This document shows positions 28,882-37,666 of a stretch of 59,319 nucleotides of DNA, piece after piece (the first letter of the stretch is position 1; each line of letters begins with the position of its first letter). This DNA comes from Planctomycetaceae bacterium (GTDB taxonomy: Bacteria > Planctomycetota > Planctomycetia > Planctomycetales > Planctomycetaceae), in the NCBI GenBank assembly GCA_021732415.1, contig JAKFVC010000020.1, positions 1-59,319 on the forward strand. The letters run 5' to 3'. Under the pieces are notes generated by a model. It was not told where the DNA came from, did not search any database, and saw only the letters and a program-made list of their open reading frames with translations. The position numbers and the translations under genes were made by a program.

Positions 28882-29102
28882 GTGGGGAAATGACGAATGA
28901 CGAAGCCAGAATGACGATGAATGACCAAACCCCAATGACCAATCCGAGCAGTGCATGTCGAAGGTTCCCACGTTCCAACGATGTGCTACGATCATCACTC
29001 GATCTGCTACGATCATCACTGCGAACTCAATGACTTCCAGCTTGGTCATTCGACATTGGTCATTCATTCGTCATTCTGGTTTCGTCATTCGTCATTCCCA
29101 CC
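28882..29102. repeat. Large inverted repeat with GACGAATGA arms and an internal tandem repeat
   Basis: Arms 28882-28930 and 29054-29102 are imperfectly inverted over about 49 bp, built from short ATGACGAATG/CATTCGTCAT units. Inside, the 16-mer TGCTACGATCATCACT occurs twice in direct orientation (28984-28999 and 29005-29020). No protein-coding evidence was found in the 28753-29426 gap. Confidence 0.8.
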
Positions 29103-29426
29103 TTGCTTGCGGCAGATCCCTTCACCCACACTTCAACTCTCTTCGTGACACTCAACGCCCTCCCCAGCTTGCGTGGATTGAAGCGGTCTCCAAAAACTGT
29201 CTGAACGATCTTGAAAATCTATCCATTTACCGCTTGCACATGCATCATGATCGGCGCACAATGAGCGACCATCTGCGACTGCTCTTCGGGCCGATTGAGC
29301 ACTCACACTGACTACGACTTGTGGGATCACATGATGATCAGCGCGTGAGCTGCTGATCGTGGGCAAGGTCTGAATTGTGCGACTTCCACAGGATCGGATT
29401 CAAGGCTCTTTCAAGGGATTCAATTG

Positions 29427-29627
29427 ATGCGAATCTACACGCGTGGCGAGAACCAAAGTCTGGTCATTGATCATGAGATCGTTGTCACAGTCTTGGCCAT
29501 TTATCCCGATCACGTCAGGGTCAGGATTCACTCTCCTCGCAATGAACCGGCCACTTGGGATGCAGATCTCTTCCTGCCGGAAGATGTCTCGCTCGAGTCG
29601 GCTGAGCTGGAACTGACAATCAACTGA
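29427..29627 (+). CDS. csrA: Divergent CsrA-family RNA-binding protein
   Basis: 66 residues from ATG 29427, with AAGGG upstream. The CsrA beta-sandwich is recognisable: RIYTRGENQSLVIDHEIVVT, then VLAIYPDHVRVRIHSPRNEP. Thr5 and Arg6 of the first strand are kept, but the usual Leu4 is Tyr and the conserved arginine of the 'V.R.EI' segment (R44 in E. coli) aligns with Trp. That arginine contacts the GGA of the RNA target. The C-terminal tail (PEDVSLESAELELTIN) is acidic and unlike CsrA. It lies 28 bp upstream of the LutB-like gene, possibly co-transcribed. Confidence 0.75.
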   Translation: MRIYTRGENQSLVIDHEIVVTVLAIYPDHVRVRIHSPRNEPATWDADLFLPEDVSLESAELELTIN

Positions 29628-29655
29628 TTGAAGTTCGCAAACCGAAGTTCCCGCT

Positions 29656-31110
29656 ATGGCCACATCTCCCTACGCGGTGCATGAGCACCACGAATTCGTG
29701 GCCGCCAGCCGCGAAGCGCTGAACTCGCCCAATTTGCAGACGGCCCTCAATCGTCTGGGTGAGACCCTCGCGGCAGGCAACCGGGCTGCCTTCGAGAAAC
29801 TGCCTGGGTCCTCGTTGCTGCGCGACAAAGCGCGAGCGATCAAAGACCATACGCTGGCGCACCTTGATCAATACATCGAGGAGCTCGAACGTGCAGTCAT
29901 CGCGCGCGGGGGCCATGTCCATTTCGCGGTCGATGCCGCCGATGCTCAGCAGATCGTGGCGTCGATTGCGCGACAGTATGGCGTGAAACGTATTGTCAAA
30001 TCTAAGTCGATGGTTACGGAAGAAATCCACCTCAACCATTACCTTGAGCAACAGGGATTCGAAGTCACCGAAACCGACTTCGGTGAATACATCATTCAGT
30101 TAGCAGGCGAACGGCCTTCGCACCTCGTGGCTCCCGTCGTGCATAAGACAGTGGAAGAAGTTGCCGAGGTCATGAACCGGCGACTCAACAGCAATACTCC
30201 CGCCGACGCCAAGGCACTGGCTGGTCTGGCCCGCGAAAAATTGCGAGCCAAATTTGCCGAGTCAGAGATGGGCATCACCGGTGGCAATTTCCTGGTCGCC
30301 GAAACGGGCACCGTGGTGATGATCACCAACGAAGGCAACGGCCGGCTCACCACGGCTGTCCCGCCGATCCACGTCGCACTCGTCGGCATCGAGAAGCTCA
30401 TCCCGAAGCTGTCGGATCTGCCGATCTTTTTGAAAGTCTTAGCTCGTGCCGCGACCGGACAGAAGTTGTCCATCTATACCTCGATCATGACGGGCCCCAG
30501 ACGTCCCGGTGAGGCAGATGGTCCAGAACAGTTCCATCTCGTGCTGCTCGACAACGGGCGGACGAAGATCCTCGGCAGCCCGATGCGGGAAAGTTTATTC
30601 TGCATTCGCTGCGGAGCCTGCCTGAATGTGTGCCCGGTCTATCGCAAGATTGGTGGCCATGCCTACGGCGGCATCTACTCCGGCCCCATCGGTGCGGTCC
30701 TGACACCGCTCTTCGATGGTCTGAAAGAAAACTACCATCAACCGCACGCCTCATCACTCTGTGGAGCCTGCCTGGCGGCCTGCCCCGTCAAAATTCAGAT
30801 CCCGGAATTGCTCGTTCGCAACCGAGCCGCCATGCATGACAATCATCATGTGCATTGGGCCGAGGAAAGCATCTATAAACTCTGGAGCAGGTGGATGCGC
30901 TCTTCCTTCTGGTATGGCTGGCTGACCTGGTCCGCATCACGTGTGCTGTCCAAGCTGGCCCGCAGTGGCTGGATGAAGCGTCTGCCTGGGCCACTCGCTG
31001 GCTGGACCGCCAGCCGAGATTTTCCGACGCCCGCCGCGAAGCGTTTCAGAGACCTGTGGCGTGAAGGCCTGGCAGATGAACCGATCGTGCCAGTCGGCGT
31101 GAATGAATAG
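29656..31110 (+). CDS. LutB-like iron-sulfur protein with LUD domain
   Basis: 484 residues. The LUD domain occupies about 65-300. Two ferredoxin-type 4Fe-4S motifs follow: CIRCGACLNVCP (about 316-327) and CGACLAACP (about 368-376). This is the layout of LutB/LldF, a subunit of the L-lactate utilisation complex that passes electrons to the chain. The usual partners LutA (cysteine-rich) and LutC (second LUD protein) are absent here. It is preceded closely by the CsrA-like gene and followed 10 nt after its stop by a dyad repeat. Confidence 0.9.
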   Translation: MATSPYAVHEHHEFVAASREALNSPNLQTALNRLGETLAAGNRAAFEKLPGSSLLRDKARAIKDHTLAHLDQYIEELERAVIARGGHVHFAVDAADAQQIVASIARQYGVKRIVKSKSMVTEEIHLNHYLEQQGFEVTETDFGEYIIQLAGERPSHLVAPVVHKTVEEVAEVMNRRLNSNTPADAKALAGLAREKLRAKFAESEMGITGGNFLVAETGTVVMITNEGNGRLTTAVPPIHVALVGIEKLIPKLSDLPIFLKVLARAATGQKLSIYTSIMTGPRRPGEADGPEQFHLVLLDNGRTKILGSPMRESLFCIRCGACLNVCPVYRKIGGHAYGGIYSGPIGAVLTPLFDGLKENYHQPHASSLCGACLAACPVKIQIPELLVRNRAAMHDNHHVHWAEESIYKLWSRWMRSSFWYGWLTWSASRVLSKLARSGWMKRLPGPLAGWTASRDFPTPAAKRFRDLWREGLADEPIVPVGVNE

Positions 31111-31120
31111 AGAAGCAAAT

Positions 31121-31246
31121 GGGAGGGCGAGGCTCCCGCCGAGCCTAAGGAGACCGCAGGTCGGCGTCCGCCGGAGGCCCGTTTGATGCCTCCGGCGGAC
31201 GCCGAGCTAAAGCTCGTGTTAGGCTCGGCGGGAGCCTCGCCCTCCC
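31121..31246. repeat. Nested dyad element: GGGAGGGCGAGGCTCC family around a second inverted repeat
   Basis: Outer perfect 27-bp arms are 31121-31147 and 31220-31246. Nested inside is a different perfect 18-bp inverted repeat (31161-31178 and 31188-31205). It lies between convergent genes, 10 nt after the LutB stop and 26 nt from the stop of the minus-strand gene. Confidence 0.92.
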
Positions 31247-31272
31247 ATATTGCCATAGGCGGACAACGACAC

Positions 31273-32022
31273 TCATCGAGTCGGCTTGAACCCTAACACG
31301 ACATACTCAAAAATCGTGTGCCCGCTGCGTTCTTTGCGCATGCGCTCCGCACACTTCACCAAGCCCTCTTTCGCCGCGTACTTGGTCCCAAACGTCGCAT
31401 CGCCCCACGTCAACTGAATGATGACCACGCTCTTGGGAGGGGGCAGCGTCTTGAACCAATCGAACAACCGGCGATCAAACTCCGCAGGACTCTCGGCTCG
31501 AAACGATGTCGAGGAGGACGGCGGGAAGCTCACCCGCAGCACGCTGCTATCATCAATGTGAATCTGCCAGACATCGCAGGTCCGCCGCAGTTCCGACAGC
31601 GTCGCAAGTTGATGCACGACATCCGCAGCCTTGGGCGAAGGCAGTCCCGCCAGCAGCTTGCGCAGGCGGTCAACCTCTTCTTCGGACTTGCTGTTCAACG
31701 CCTTGCGAATCGTTTCTTCCGGCAGCTTGAGCATCTCCGCGGCGAGTTTTGAAACCTGATCGCGATCACCCAGTGCGGACTTCAAAGAAACACTCAACGA
31801 CAACCGTTCGCGCTCGATCTCGCCTTGCAGGCGCGCCAACTCGGCCCGGTCCGCGGCAAGCTGTGCGGCGGAGGTCGCTACGGCTTTTTCGGCCGCCTCG
31901 GTACGTACCACCTGCTTCTTAGAAACTTCCTGAATCTGCATGAACTGCGCGAACAGCACGATCAACAGCAGATCGAGCAGTGGAATCAACTGCAGCGTAA
32001 TCCGACGGCGTGCGCGGCTCAT
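31273..32022 (-). CDS. ExbD/TolR-like membrane protein with coiled coil and extra domain
   Basis: 249 residues. The N-terminal segment ITLQLIPLLDLLLIVLFAQF (about 8-28) is a single membrane helix with the Pro-Leu-Leu-Asp pattern of the ExbD/TolR stator subunit, with Asp17 as candidate proton site. A coiled coil follows (about 35-85), then an alpha/beta domain of about 130 residues with no name I recognise. Its ATG overlaps the stop of the upstream MotA/ExbB-like gene by 4 bp, so the two are translated together. Together they probably form a proton-driven motor. Confidence 0.8.
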   Translation of the reverse strand: MSRARRRITLQLIPLLDLLLIVLFAQFMQIQEVSKKQVVRTEAAEKAVATSAAQLAADRAELARLQGEIERERLSLSVSLKSALGDRDQVSKLAAEMLKLPEETIRKALNSKSEEEVDRLRKLLAGLPSPKAADVVHQLATLSELRRTCDVWQIHIDDSSVLRVSFPPSSSTSFRAESPAEFDRRLFDWFKTLPPPKSVVIIQLTWGDATFGTKYAAKEGLVKCAERMRKERSGHTIFEYVVLGFKPTR

Positions 32023-32723
32023 GCACTTTCGCCCCCCGTCGCGGCGGGCGTCGCGAGAACGCGCTTGACCCGGAACATCGTATCACGCACGAGGCGGCGA
32101 TCTTCGGAAAGCCGATCGAAAGACGTTTCCATCAGGCTATTGAGAGCCATCAACGTGATGGCAGCACTCAGCCCGGCAAACGTGGCCCAGATCGATTCGC
32201 CAAATCGTGTGACCAGCAGTTGGACGGCATCAGCACCCGGTTCACCGCGGAGCACGACACCAATCGCAATGATGGTCCCGAGGATCCCCGCGATCGGATA
32301 GGCCTCGATCATCGTCCGACAAAAGTTGTAGCCGGTTTCAAATCCCATGGATTGGAGATAGGTTCGCTTCTCGTCGAGGATATGAATCCGCTGCGACAAG
32401 CCCACCCGATCGGCTTTCCGGTCAGGTTTTTCCAGGACTTCATTGATATCGGCGAGGAACGCTTCAATCTGATCGCACAGGTGACTGTTGCGATCCAGCA
32501 CGCTGCGGAACCGGACATCTCGCGTGAACGAATCCAGGGCCGAAGCAATGTTGCGGATGTCTCGTCGATACCACCCCCACAGCACAAAAAAGTACAAGAG
32601 GTGAATGAGGAACAAAATGCCAATCGCCGGCGCCGCGAGTCGCGATACCGTCGAGAGAATCAGAGTGATCTGATCCGCAGGAATGATCGGTAACTGAGCG
32701 ACAAGCGGGTTCGGCGACAACAT
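32019..32723 (-). CDS. MotA/TolQ/ExbB-like proton channel protein
   Basis: 234 residues. A first membrane helix covers about 28-52 (AAPAIGILFLIHLLYFFVLW). Two further helices at about 137-158 (AYPIAGILGTIIAIGVVL) and 176-197 (IWATFAGLSAAITLMALNSL) resemble TolQ/ExbB. The conserved Pro and Gly (AYPIAGILGT) and the small/polar helix-helix residues are present. This subunit would make the ion channel; the downstream ExbD-like gene overlaps it by 4 bp. GAGG lies 7 nt before the ATG. No TonB or Pal gene is nearby. Confidence 0.82.
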   Translation of the reverse strand: MLSPNPLVAQLPIIPADQITLILSTVSRLAAPAIGILFLIHLLYFFVLWGWYRRDIRNIASALDSFTRDVRFRSVLDRNSHLCDQIEAFLADINEVLEKPDRKADRVGLSQRIHILDEKRTYLQSMGFETGYNFCRTMIEAYPIAGILGTIIAIGVVLRGEPGADAVQLLVTRFGESIWATFAGLSAAITLMALNSLMETSFDRLSEDRRLVRDTMFRVKRVLATPAATGGESA

Positions 32724-32756
32724 CGGCGTTCCTCAACGACTATTTTGCCTTCGACT

Positions 32757-34454
32757 TTACTTACGCAACAACGCCAGGATTTCGTTGACCACATCGCTGA
32801 TCTTGATCCGGCGCTGCTCCAGCGAATCGCGATCGCGAATGGTGACCGTTTGAGTCTCCAGCGTATCACCATCCACCGTGAGGCAATAGGGTGTACCGAT
32901 TTCGTCCTGGCGACGATACCGGCGGCCGATGGCTCCTTGTTGATCGAATGCGGTCGCAATACCGGCCGCCTTCAATTCGCGGTAGATGTCGGCCGCAATC
33001 TCGGGCATGCCCTGCTTCTTAATCAACGGGAAGACGGCCACCTTGATCGGAGCCAGCCGCGGATGCAATCGCAACACAACACGCGTCTGCATCTCGCCCT
33101 TCTCGTCAGGCTGTTGATCTTCGTAGTAGGCTTCACACAGGAACGCCAGCGTCGTGCGGTCTGCACCAGCGGCCGGTTCGATCACATGCGGAGTGAAGCG
33201 TTCGCGGGTCTGATCGTTGAAGTACTGGAGATCTTTTCCACTACCGCGATACTTGGGCACGCCGTCCGCATTGAGTTCGACTTCCAGGCCGTTCGCACCC
33301 TTGCGCAGCTTACCTTCCATGTGCGATCGCAGGTCGAAGTCGCCGCGATGGGCCACTCCTTCCAATTCGCCGTACGAGCCGGGCTCGCAGAACGGAAAAG
33401 CGTATTCGATATCAGCAGTGCCGACCGAATAGTGAGCCAACTCCTCTTGCGTATGATCACGCAAAATTAGCTTGTCCGACTTGATGCCTAGATTGAGGTA
33501 CCAGTTGTACCGGCGTTGGCGCCAGTACTGATACCACTGCGGCGATTCATCGGGATGACAGAAGAACTCCATCTCCATCTGTTCGAATTCACGTGACCGG
33601 AACGTGAAGTTTCGCGGTGTGATTTCATTTCGAAAACTCTTGCCGACCTGAGCGATTCCAAACGGAAACTTCACGCGGCTGCTATCGAGCACGTTCTTGA
33701 AATTGACGAACATTCCCTGAGCGGTCTCGGGACGCAGGAACGCCGTTCCTTCATCCCCAGCAAGAGCTCCAATGGTCGTCTTGAACATCAGATTGAATTC
33801 GCGCGGTTCGGTCAGTGTGCCGACTTCCTTCGCATCGGGAGCCAGTACGCTCGCCAGCGCGTCAGAATCGGTAATGGGTCGCAGGCCTTCGAGCGGAGTC
33901 TCCGGCGTATAGGGCTGTGTGATTGTCATTCCGGCCAGCGCGTACGGCAATCCCCCATGCGAGCCCGTTCCCCACGTGATTTGCTCGGCCTGATTCTTAC
34001 GCAGATTGAAATGATCGAGTCCCCGCTGTTGGACGTGCGCGAGACCATCATCACCCGACTGATCGGTCGTGATAAAGACTCTCTTGTCACGGAACGAAGC
34101 CCAGCGGCCCTTGAGATGGTCGAACCGGTAGCGCTTCTTCGTCTCACGGCAGTCAGCCATGTAGTCATGAAACAGATCGTAGTGGCCCGAGCACTTCCAC
34201 ACTTGGGGGTGCATCACGAGCGACGTGTCGATGCCGACCATGGAGAACGTCTGGGGAGCACCGGCGGGGACGGCCAGTTCGTCGTGCATGGTGATCATGT
34301 CACGCCACCAGGCCTCTTTGACGTTGCGCTTCAGCTCGACACCCAGCGGTCCGTAGTCCCAGAATCCGTTCAAGCCTCCGTAAATCTCGGAAGACTGAAA
34401 CATGAATCCTCGCCGCTTACACAGCGAGACCAACTTCTCCATCGTGTTTTCCAT
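32757..34454 (-). CDS. glyQS: Glycyl-tRNA synthetase, single-chain class II
   Basis: 565 residues from ATG 34454; the open frame continues upstream to 34634 but those residues have no homologous appearance. It charges tRNA-Gly. Class II motif 2 is intact (GKSFRNEITPR, then EFEQMEMEFF) and motif 3 is the GADRTTL of EPAAGADRTTL, typical of the dimeric (alpha2) eukaryotic/archaeal-type enzyme. A C-terminal anticodon-binding domain follows at about 460-560. It is followed on the same strand, 33 bp on, by the ExbB-like gene. A terminator-like hairpin lies upstream. Confidence 0.95.
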   Translation of the reverse strand: MENTMEKLVSLCKRRGFMFQSSEIYGGLNGFWDYGPLGVELKRNVKEAWWRDMITMHDELAVPAGAPQTFSMVGIDTSLVMHPQVWKCSGHYDLFHDYMADCRETKKRYRFDHLKGRWASFRDKRVFITTDQSGDDGLAHVQQRGLDHFNLRKNQAEQITWGTGSHGGLPYALAGMTITQPYTPETPLEGLRPITDSDALASVLAPDAKEVGTLTEPREFNLMFKTTIGALAGDEGTAFLRPETAQGMFVNFKNVLDSSRVKFPFGIAQVGKSFRNEITPRNFTFRSREFEQMEMEFFCHPDESPQWYQYWRQRRYNWYLNLGIKSDKLILRDHTQEELAHYSVGTADIEYAFPFCEPGSYGELEGVAHRGDFDLRSHMEGKLRKGANGLEVELNADGVPKYRGSGKDLQYFNDQTRERFTPHVIEPAAGADRTTLAFLCEAYYEDQQPDEKGEMQTRVVLRLHPRLAPIKVAVFPLIKKQGMPEIAADIYRELKAAGIATAFDQQGAIGRRYRRQDEIGTPYCLTVDGDTLETQTVTIRDRDSLEQRRIKISDVVNEILALLRK

Positions 34455-34671
34455 GACGACCGCGCTACCTTCAGTTGGGGCCGGCAGTGGTGTGTGCCGG
34501 CGGGGATCGAAAAACTTCTCTAAGCTGTCGCCGAAATGCTCGACGCAGTTACAACTTACTCCATTTTGGAGACATTCTTGACGGGGATGTTCGGGCTCAC
34601 CCGTGAAATTGTCAAGATCGATACCGGAACGCATTGCGAGATATGAAGTTCTGGCGAACCTCTGGAAAGCC

Positions 34672-34705
34672 TAACAGCCCGATGCGTTGAAGCACCGGGC
34701 TGTTA
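34672..34705 (-). terminator. Hairpin downstream of the SRP RNA gene
   Basis: TAACAGCCCG (34672-34681) pairs with CGGGCTGTTA (34696-34705). On the minus strand it lies about 50 nt past the SRP RNA and before glyQS. The tail is weak (GGCTTT). Confidence 0.6.
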
Positions 34706-34754
34706 AACTTTGGATCGACCAACTGTTTCTTACCGACTGATTTGTCAGAGGAGC

Positions 34755-34858
34755 GAAAGACTGCCTCCTCACACACAAAAGCTCGCGTTGCTTAGGGCTG
34801 CTTGGTTTCCCACCTGACCCGGTTCACAAGGGCCCCTTGTGCTCGGAGGCAGACTTTC
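34755..34858 (-). ncRNA. ffs: Signal recognition particle RNA (small bacterial type)
   Basis: About 104 nt read on the minus strand. The ends pair over 14 bp with one mismatch (34845-34858 with 34755-34768). The apical domain IV at 34795-34820 reads GGGTCAGGTG, a GAAA tetraloop, then CCAAGCAGCCC. This matches the universal GGTCAGGT...AAGCAGCC internal loops bound by Ffh. Compared with the common CC-GGAA-GG tip it is GG-GAAA-CC. This RNA targets membrane and secreted proteins to the translocon. The exact ends are uncertain by a few bases. Confidence 0.9.
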
Positions 34859-35153
34859 GATCCCCAATGACACATCGTCACCGGAAAGTCGGCCAGACGA
34901 GGTATTATGAGCGCTTTTTCCCGTTGGTCAAGGAACAAACAGCAGAATGTCTGCGTTGGTGGCAGACATATCTCGGTAATCGTCAGATAGTTCTGGCTCA
35001 GGACTGCAAACTCTGTGATTTCACTGGAGATCGGCCCTACATCACGATTTCTTGATCCAACGGCGGCCATTGAACGTTCCATCTGCCATCTACAATAGCC
35101 CCGATTTCGGCGACAATTGGTTGATGCGAATGACCTAACTGAGGAGCCACGTC
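34859..35153. other. Intergenic region between SRP RNA and the zinc-ribbon gene
   Basis: 295 bases. It should contain the SRP RNA promoter (minus strand) and the promoter of the 35154 gene. Short open frames overlapping the SRP RNA look random and are not called. Confidence 0.4.
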
Positions 35154-35612
35154 ATGCGAGATGAAGAGCGAATCAATCCAGGACACGGCGAAATTCGACT
35201 GTTTGCCCGCGTCGTCGGACCGATCATGGTCGTGGTCGGAGTGATCTTCCTAGCCATCGGAATGATCAGCTTTTTCTCGTCGTTTGGCTCGTTTGAGCCA
35301 CCCCGCTACTTCTGGTGCTGTTTTGTCGGCATGCCGCTGATAGCACTCGGCGCGTCATTGACGCAGTTTGCGTTCCTGGGCTCGATCGCGCGCTACATCG
35401 CCGGCGAAACGGCTCCGGTCCAGAAGGACACATTCAATTACGTGGCGCAAGGCATCCGGCCGGGTGTGAAAGACCTGGTTCAAGCCGTCCGCGAAGGATT
35501 GACCGAGGAATCGTCCGATGTACCTGCTGGCGACAAGAAATTCTGTTCCAATTGCGGGCAGGCCGCGACCTTACAAGCCAATTTCTGCTCTGGGTGCGGA
35601 CAGAAGCTCTAA
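35154..35612 (+). CDS. Membrane protein with C-terminal zinc ribbon
   Basis: 152 residues. Two membrane helices lie at about 19-43 and 54-78. The C-terminus is a double-CxxC zinc ribbon: CSNCGQ (about 130-135), then CSGCGQKL at the end. The N-terminal and linker regions show no known domain. Zinc-ribbon membrane proteins of this size are often scaffold or sensor proteins; no function can be assigned. GAGGAG lies 7 nt before the ATG. Confidence 0.78.
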   Translation: MRDEERINPGHGEIRLFARVVGPIMVVVGVIFLAIGMISFFSSFGSFEPPRYFWCCFVGMPLIALGASLTQFAFLGSIARYIAGETAPVQKDTFNYVAQGIRPGVKDLVQAVREGLTEESSDVPAGDKKFCSNCGQAATLQANFCSGCGQKL

Positions 35613-35761
35613 TCTGCATACGGCTGGCTGTTTCTGCGAGACTGACTATAATCGAATGCTGAAGAATTGATGAACCCGTGCGTCCAGACGTTTGATCAGG
35701 GCGGTACGTCGGAGTTCGTCGTCGATTGTTCTCGTGGATTTTTGGGAGTAGCAGACCGAGG

Positions 35762-37216
35762 ATGGCCAAGGATTTCTTAAAAGACGCGAAGGATTTTTAC
35801 GACGTGATCGTCATCGGTAGCGGCTTGGCCGGCCTGACGTCAGCGAACATTCTGGCCCGCAATGGCCACTCCGTCCTGTTGCTCGAGCACCATTACCAGC
35901 TCGGCGGCATGGCCACCTGGTTCAAACGCCAGAACGGCCATATTTTTGATATCTCGCTGCATGGCTTCCCCATCGGGATGATCAAGAGCTGCCGCAAGTA
36001 CTGGACGACGGAAATTGCCGATTCCATCGTGCAACTGAAGGGAATCCGGTTCGAGAATCCGCAGTTCTCGCTCCGAACGTCTTTCAATCGCGAAGACTTC
36101 ACCCGGCTGCTGATCGAGAAATTCAACATCAGCCAGGAAACCGTCACAAAGTTCTTCGATGCTGCCCGCAGCATGAATTTCTTCGACGACCAGTCAAAGA
36201 CAACACGTCAACTGTTCGAGGAATTCTTCCCCGGCCGCGACGATGTCGTTCGCCTGCTGATGGAACCCATCACCTACGCGAATGGTTCAACCCTCGACGA
36301 CCCTGCGATCACCTACGGCATCGTGTTCTCCAACTTCATGAGCAAGGGTGTCTTCACATTTGAGGGCGGCACCGATCACCTCGTCAAGCTGATGAAGGCC
36401 GAGATGGAGAAGAACGGCGTCGATATCCGGATCCGCTCGCTGGTCGAGAAAATCGAAATCAGCCCCGATCGCAAGGTCACCGGAGTCGTGGTCAACGGCA
36501 AGCGAATCGGCTGCCGGACTGTGATCTCCAACGCGAACCTCAAGACGACCATCTTCCAGCTGGCGGGCGAACAGCACTTCGACCGCAAGTTCATCGAAGA
36601 TTCTCAAGCCGTCCGCTTGAACAACAGTAGTTGCCAGGTCTATATGGCCTTGAAGCCGGGCCTGGAATTCGATGACCTGGGCGACCTATTGTTCCATTCC
36701 GAGCACCGCGGTTTTGATGCGGAGGCTCTCTGCAGCCGGCACATCAGCAGCCGGACGTTCTCGTTCTACTATCCGCGAACCCGACCGGGCAGCGATCGCT
36801 ACATGATCGTCTCGTCGACCAATGCGCATTACAAGGATTGGGGCCCACTCTCGGAACCCGAATACGAAGCATCCAAGAACGACCTGATCGAATCCACGCT
36901 GCAATGTCTGGAGCAGCGTTACATCCCCGACATCCGAGCCAAGCTCGATCACGTTGAAGCCTCCACCCCGCGGACTTTCGAGCACTATACGCGCCACCAG
37001 CAGGGAGCCTCATTCGGCACCAAGTTTGAAGGCCTGGGGGTCAGCCGCGCCCTGCCCGAGCAGGTCAACGGTCTGTTCCACGCGGGGTCAGTCGGCATCA
37101 TCATGTCCGGGTGGCTGGGGGCGGTCAATTACGGTGTGATCGTCGCGAACGATGCGGACAAGCTGTTGACTCCGCCGTCGATGGTCACCCCGCCTCCTGC
37201 TTTGTCGCCGGCATAG
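35762..37216 (+). CDS. FAD-dependent phytoene desaturase/isomerase-like oxidoreductase
   Basis: 484 residues from ATG 35762; an earlier in-frame TTG at 35726 is less likely. The Rossmann motif [20 protein letters not shown] binds the FAD dinucleotide, followed by an acidic-helix partner and GGMAT. The C-terminal [22 protein letters not shown] resembles the FAD-binding end of the CrtI/CrtISO family, which desaturate or isomerise carotenoids or retinoids. No other carotenoid gene (crtB, crtY) is adjacent, so the substrate is open. A nested dyad repeat begins 17 nt after its stop. Confidence 0.9.
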   Translation: MAKDFLKDAKDFYDVIVIGSGLAGLTSANILARNGHSVLLLEHHYQLGGMATWFKRQNGHIFDISLHGFPIGMIKSCRKYWTTEIADSIVQLKGIRFENPQFSLRTSFNREDFTRLLIEKFNISQETVTKFFDAARSMNFFDDQSKTTRQLFEEFFPGRDDVVRLLMEPITYANGSTLDDPAITYGIVFSNFMSKGVFTFEGGTDHLVKLMKAEMEKNGVDIRIRSLVEKIEISPDRKVTGVVVNGKRIGCRTVISNANLKTTIFQLAGEQHFDRKFIEDSQAVRLNNSSCQVYMALKPGLEFDDLGDLLFHSEHRGFDAEALCSRHISSRTFSFYYPRTRPGSDRYMIVSSTNAHYKDWGPLSEPEYEASKNDLIESTLQCLEQRYIPDIRAKLDHVEASTPRTFEHYTRHQQGASFGTKFEGLGVSRALPEQVNGLFHAGSVGIIMSGWLGAVNYGVIVANDADKLLTPPSMVTPPPALSPA

Positions 37217-37233
37217 CGTGCGTATCGCGGGAC

Positions 37234-37436
37234 GGGTCTCCAGGCCCGTCCGTCCCGCTGGCATGTAACACCAGACGATGCTGAGAACACATTAACTCCC
37301 TCGAAAACCCCAGCACGAAGTGCGTTGTCTGGTCTTCCTTCGTGTCCTTCGTGACCTGCTGTAAAATTGTTTTGGAACAGAAGGTCACGAAGGACACAAA
37401 GAAATGCGACAGAGGGGACGGACGGGCCTGGAGACC
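37234..37436. repeat. Nested dyad element: GGTCTCCAGGCC family around a second inverted repeat
   Basis: Outer perfect 23-bp arms are 37234-37256 and 37414-37436. Inner different perfect arms are TGTCCTTCGTGACCT at 37343-37357 and its complement at 37381-37395. It begins 17 nt after the oxidoreductase stop. The remaining 37437-37666 shows no other feature. Confidence 0.9.
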
Positions 37437-37666
37437 CGCCCCACGCTACGCGGCGACCTTCCCTCGCGCATGAAACGACTGACTTCATGGAAAATTCAGC
37501 ATCCGCAACGGATAATGCACCAGTCTAGCCTCACCCGGCTCAATGATTGCCAGTGACAGGCAGTGAAACCGATTTCTGGCGAGCCCCACAAAATCGACCT
37601 TGTGTACGAACCAACGGCCCCGGCCGATGATTCGCGAACCACAACTTCGAGTATGGATGCACGAAC

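Noticed and set aside
28882-29102. CRISPR array
   Set aside because: Only two direct 16-mers with a 5-nt gap and an inverted layout; no regular spacers and no cas gene.
34792-35082. Open reading frames overlapping the SRP RNA on both strands
   Set aside because: No recognisable protein, and they overlap the structured RNA; they look like chance frames.
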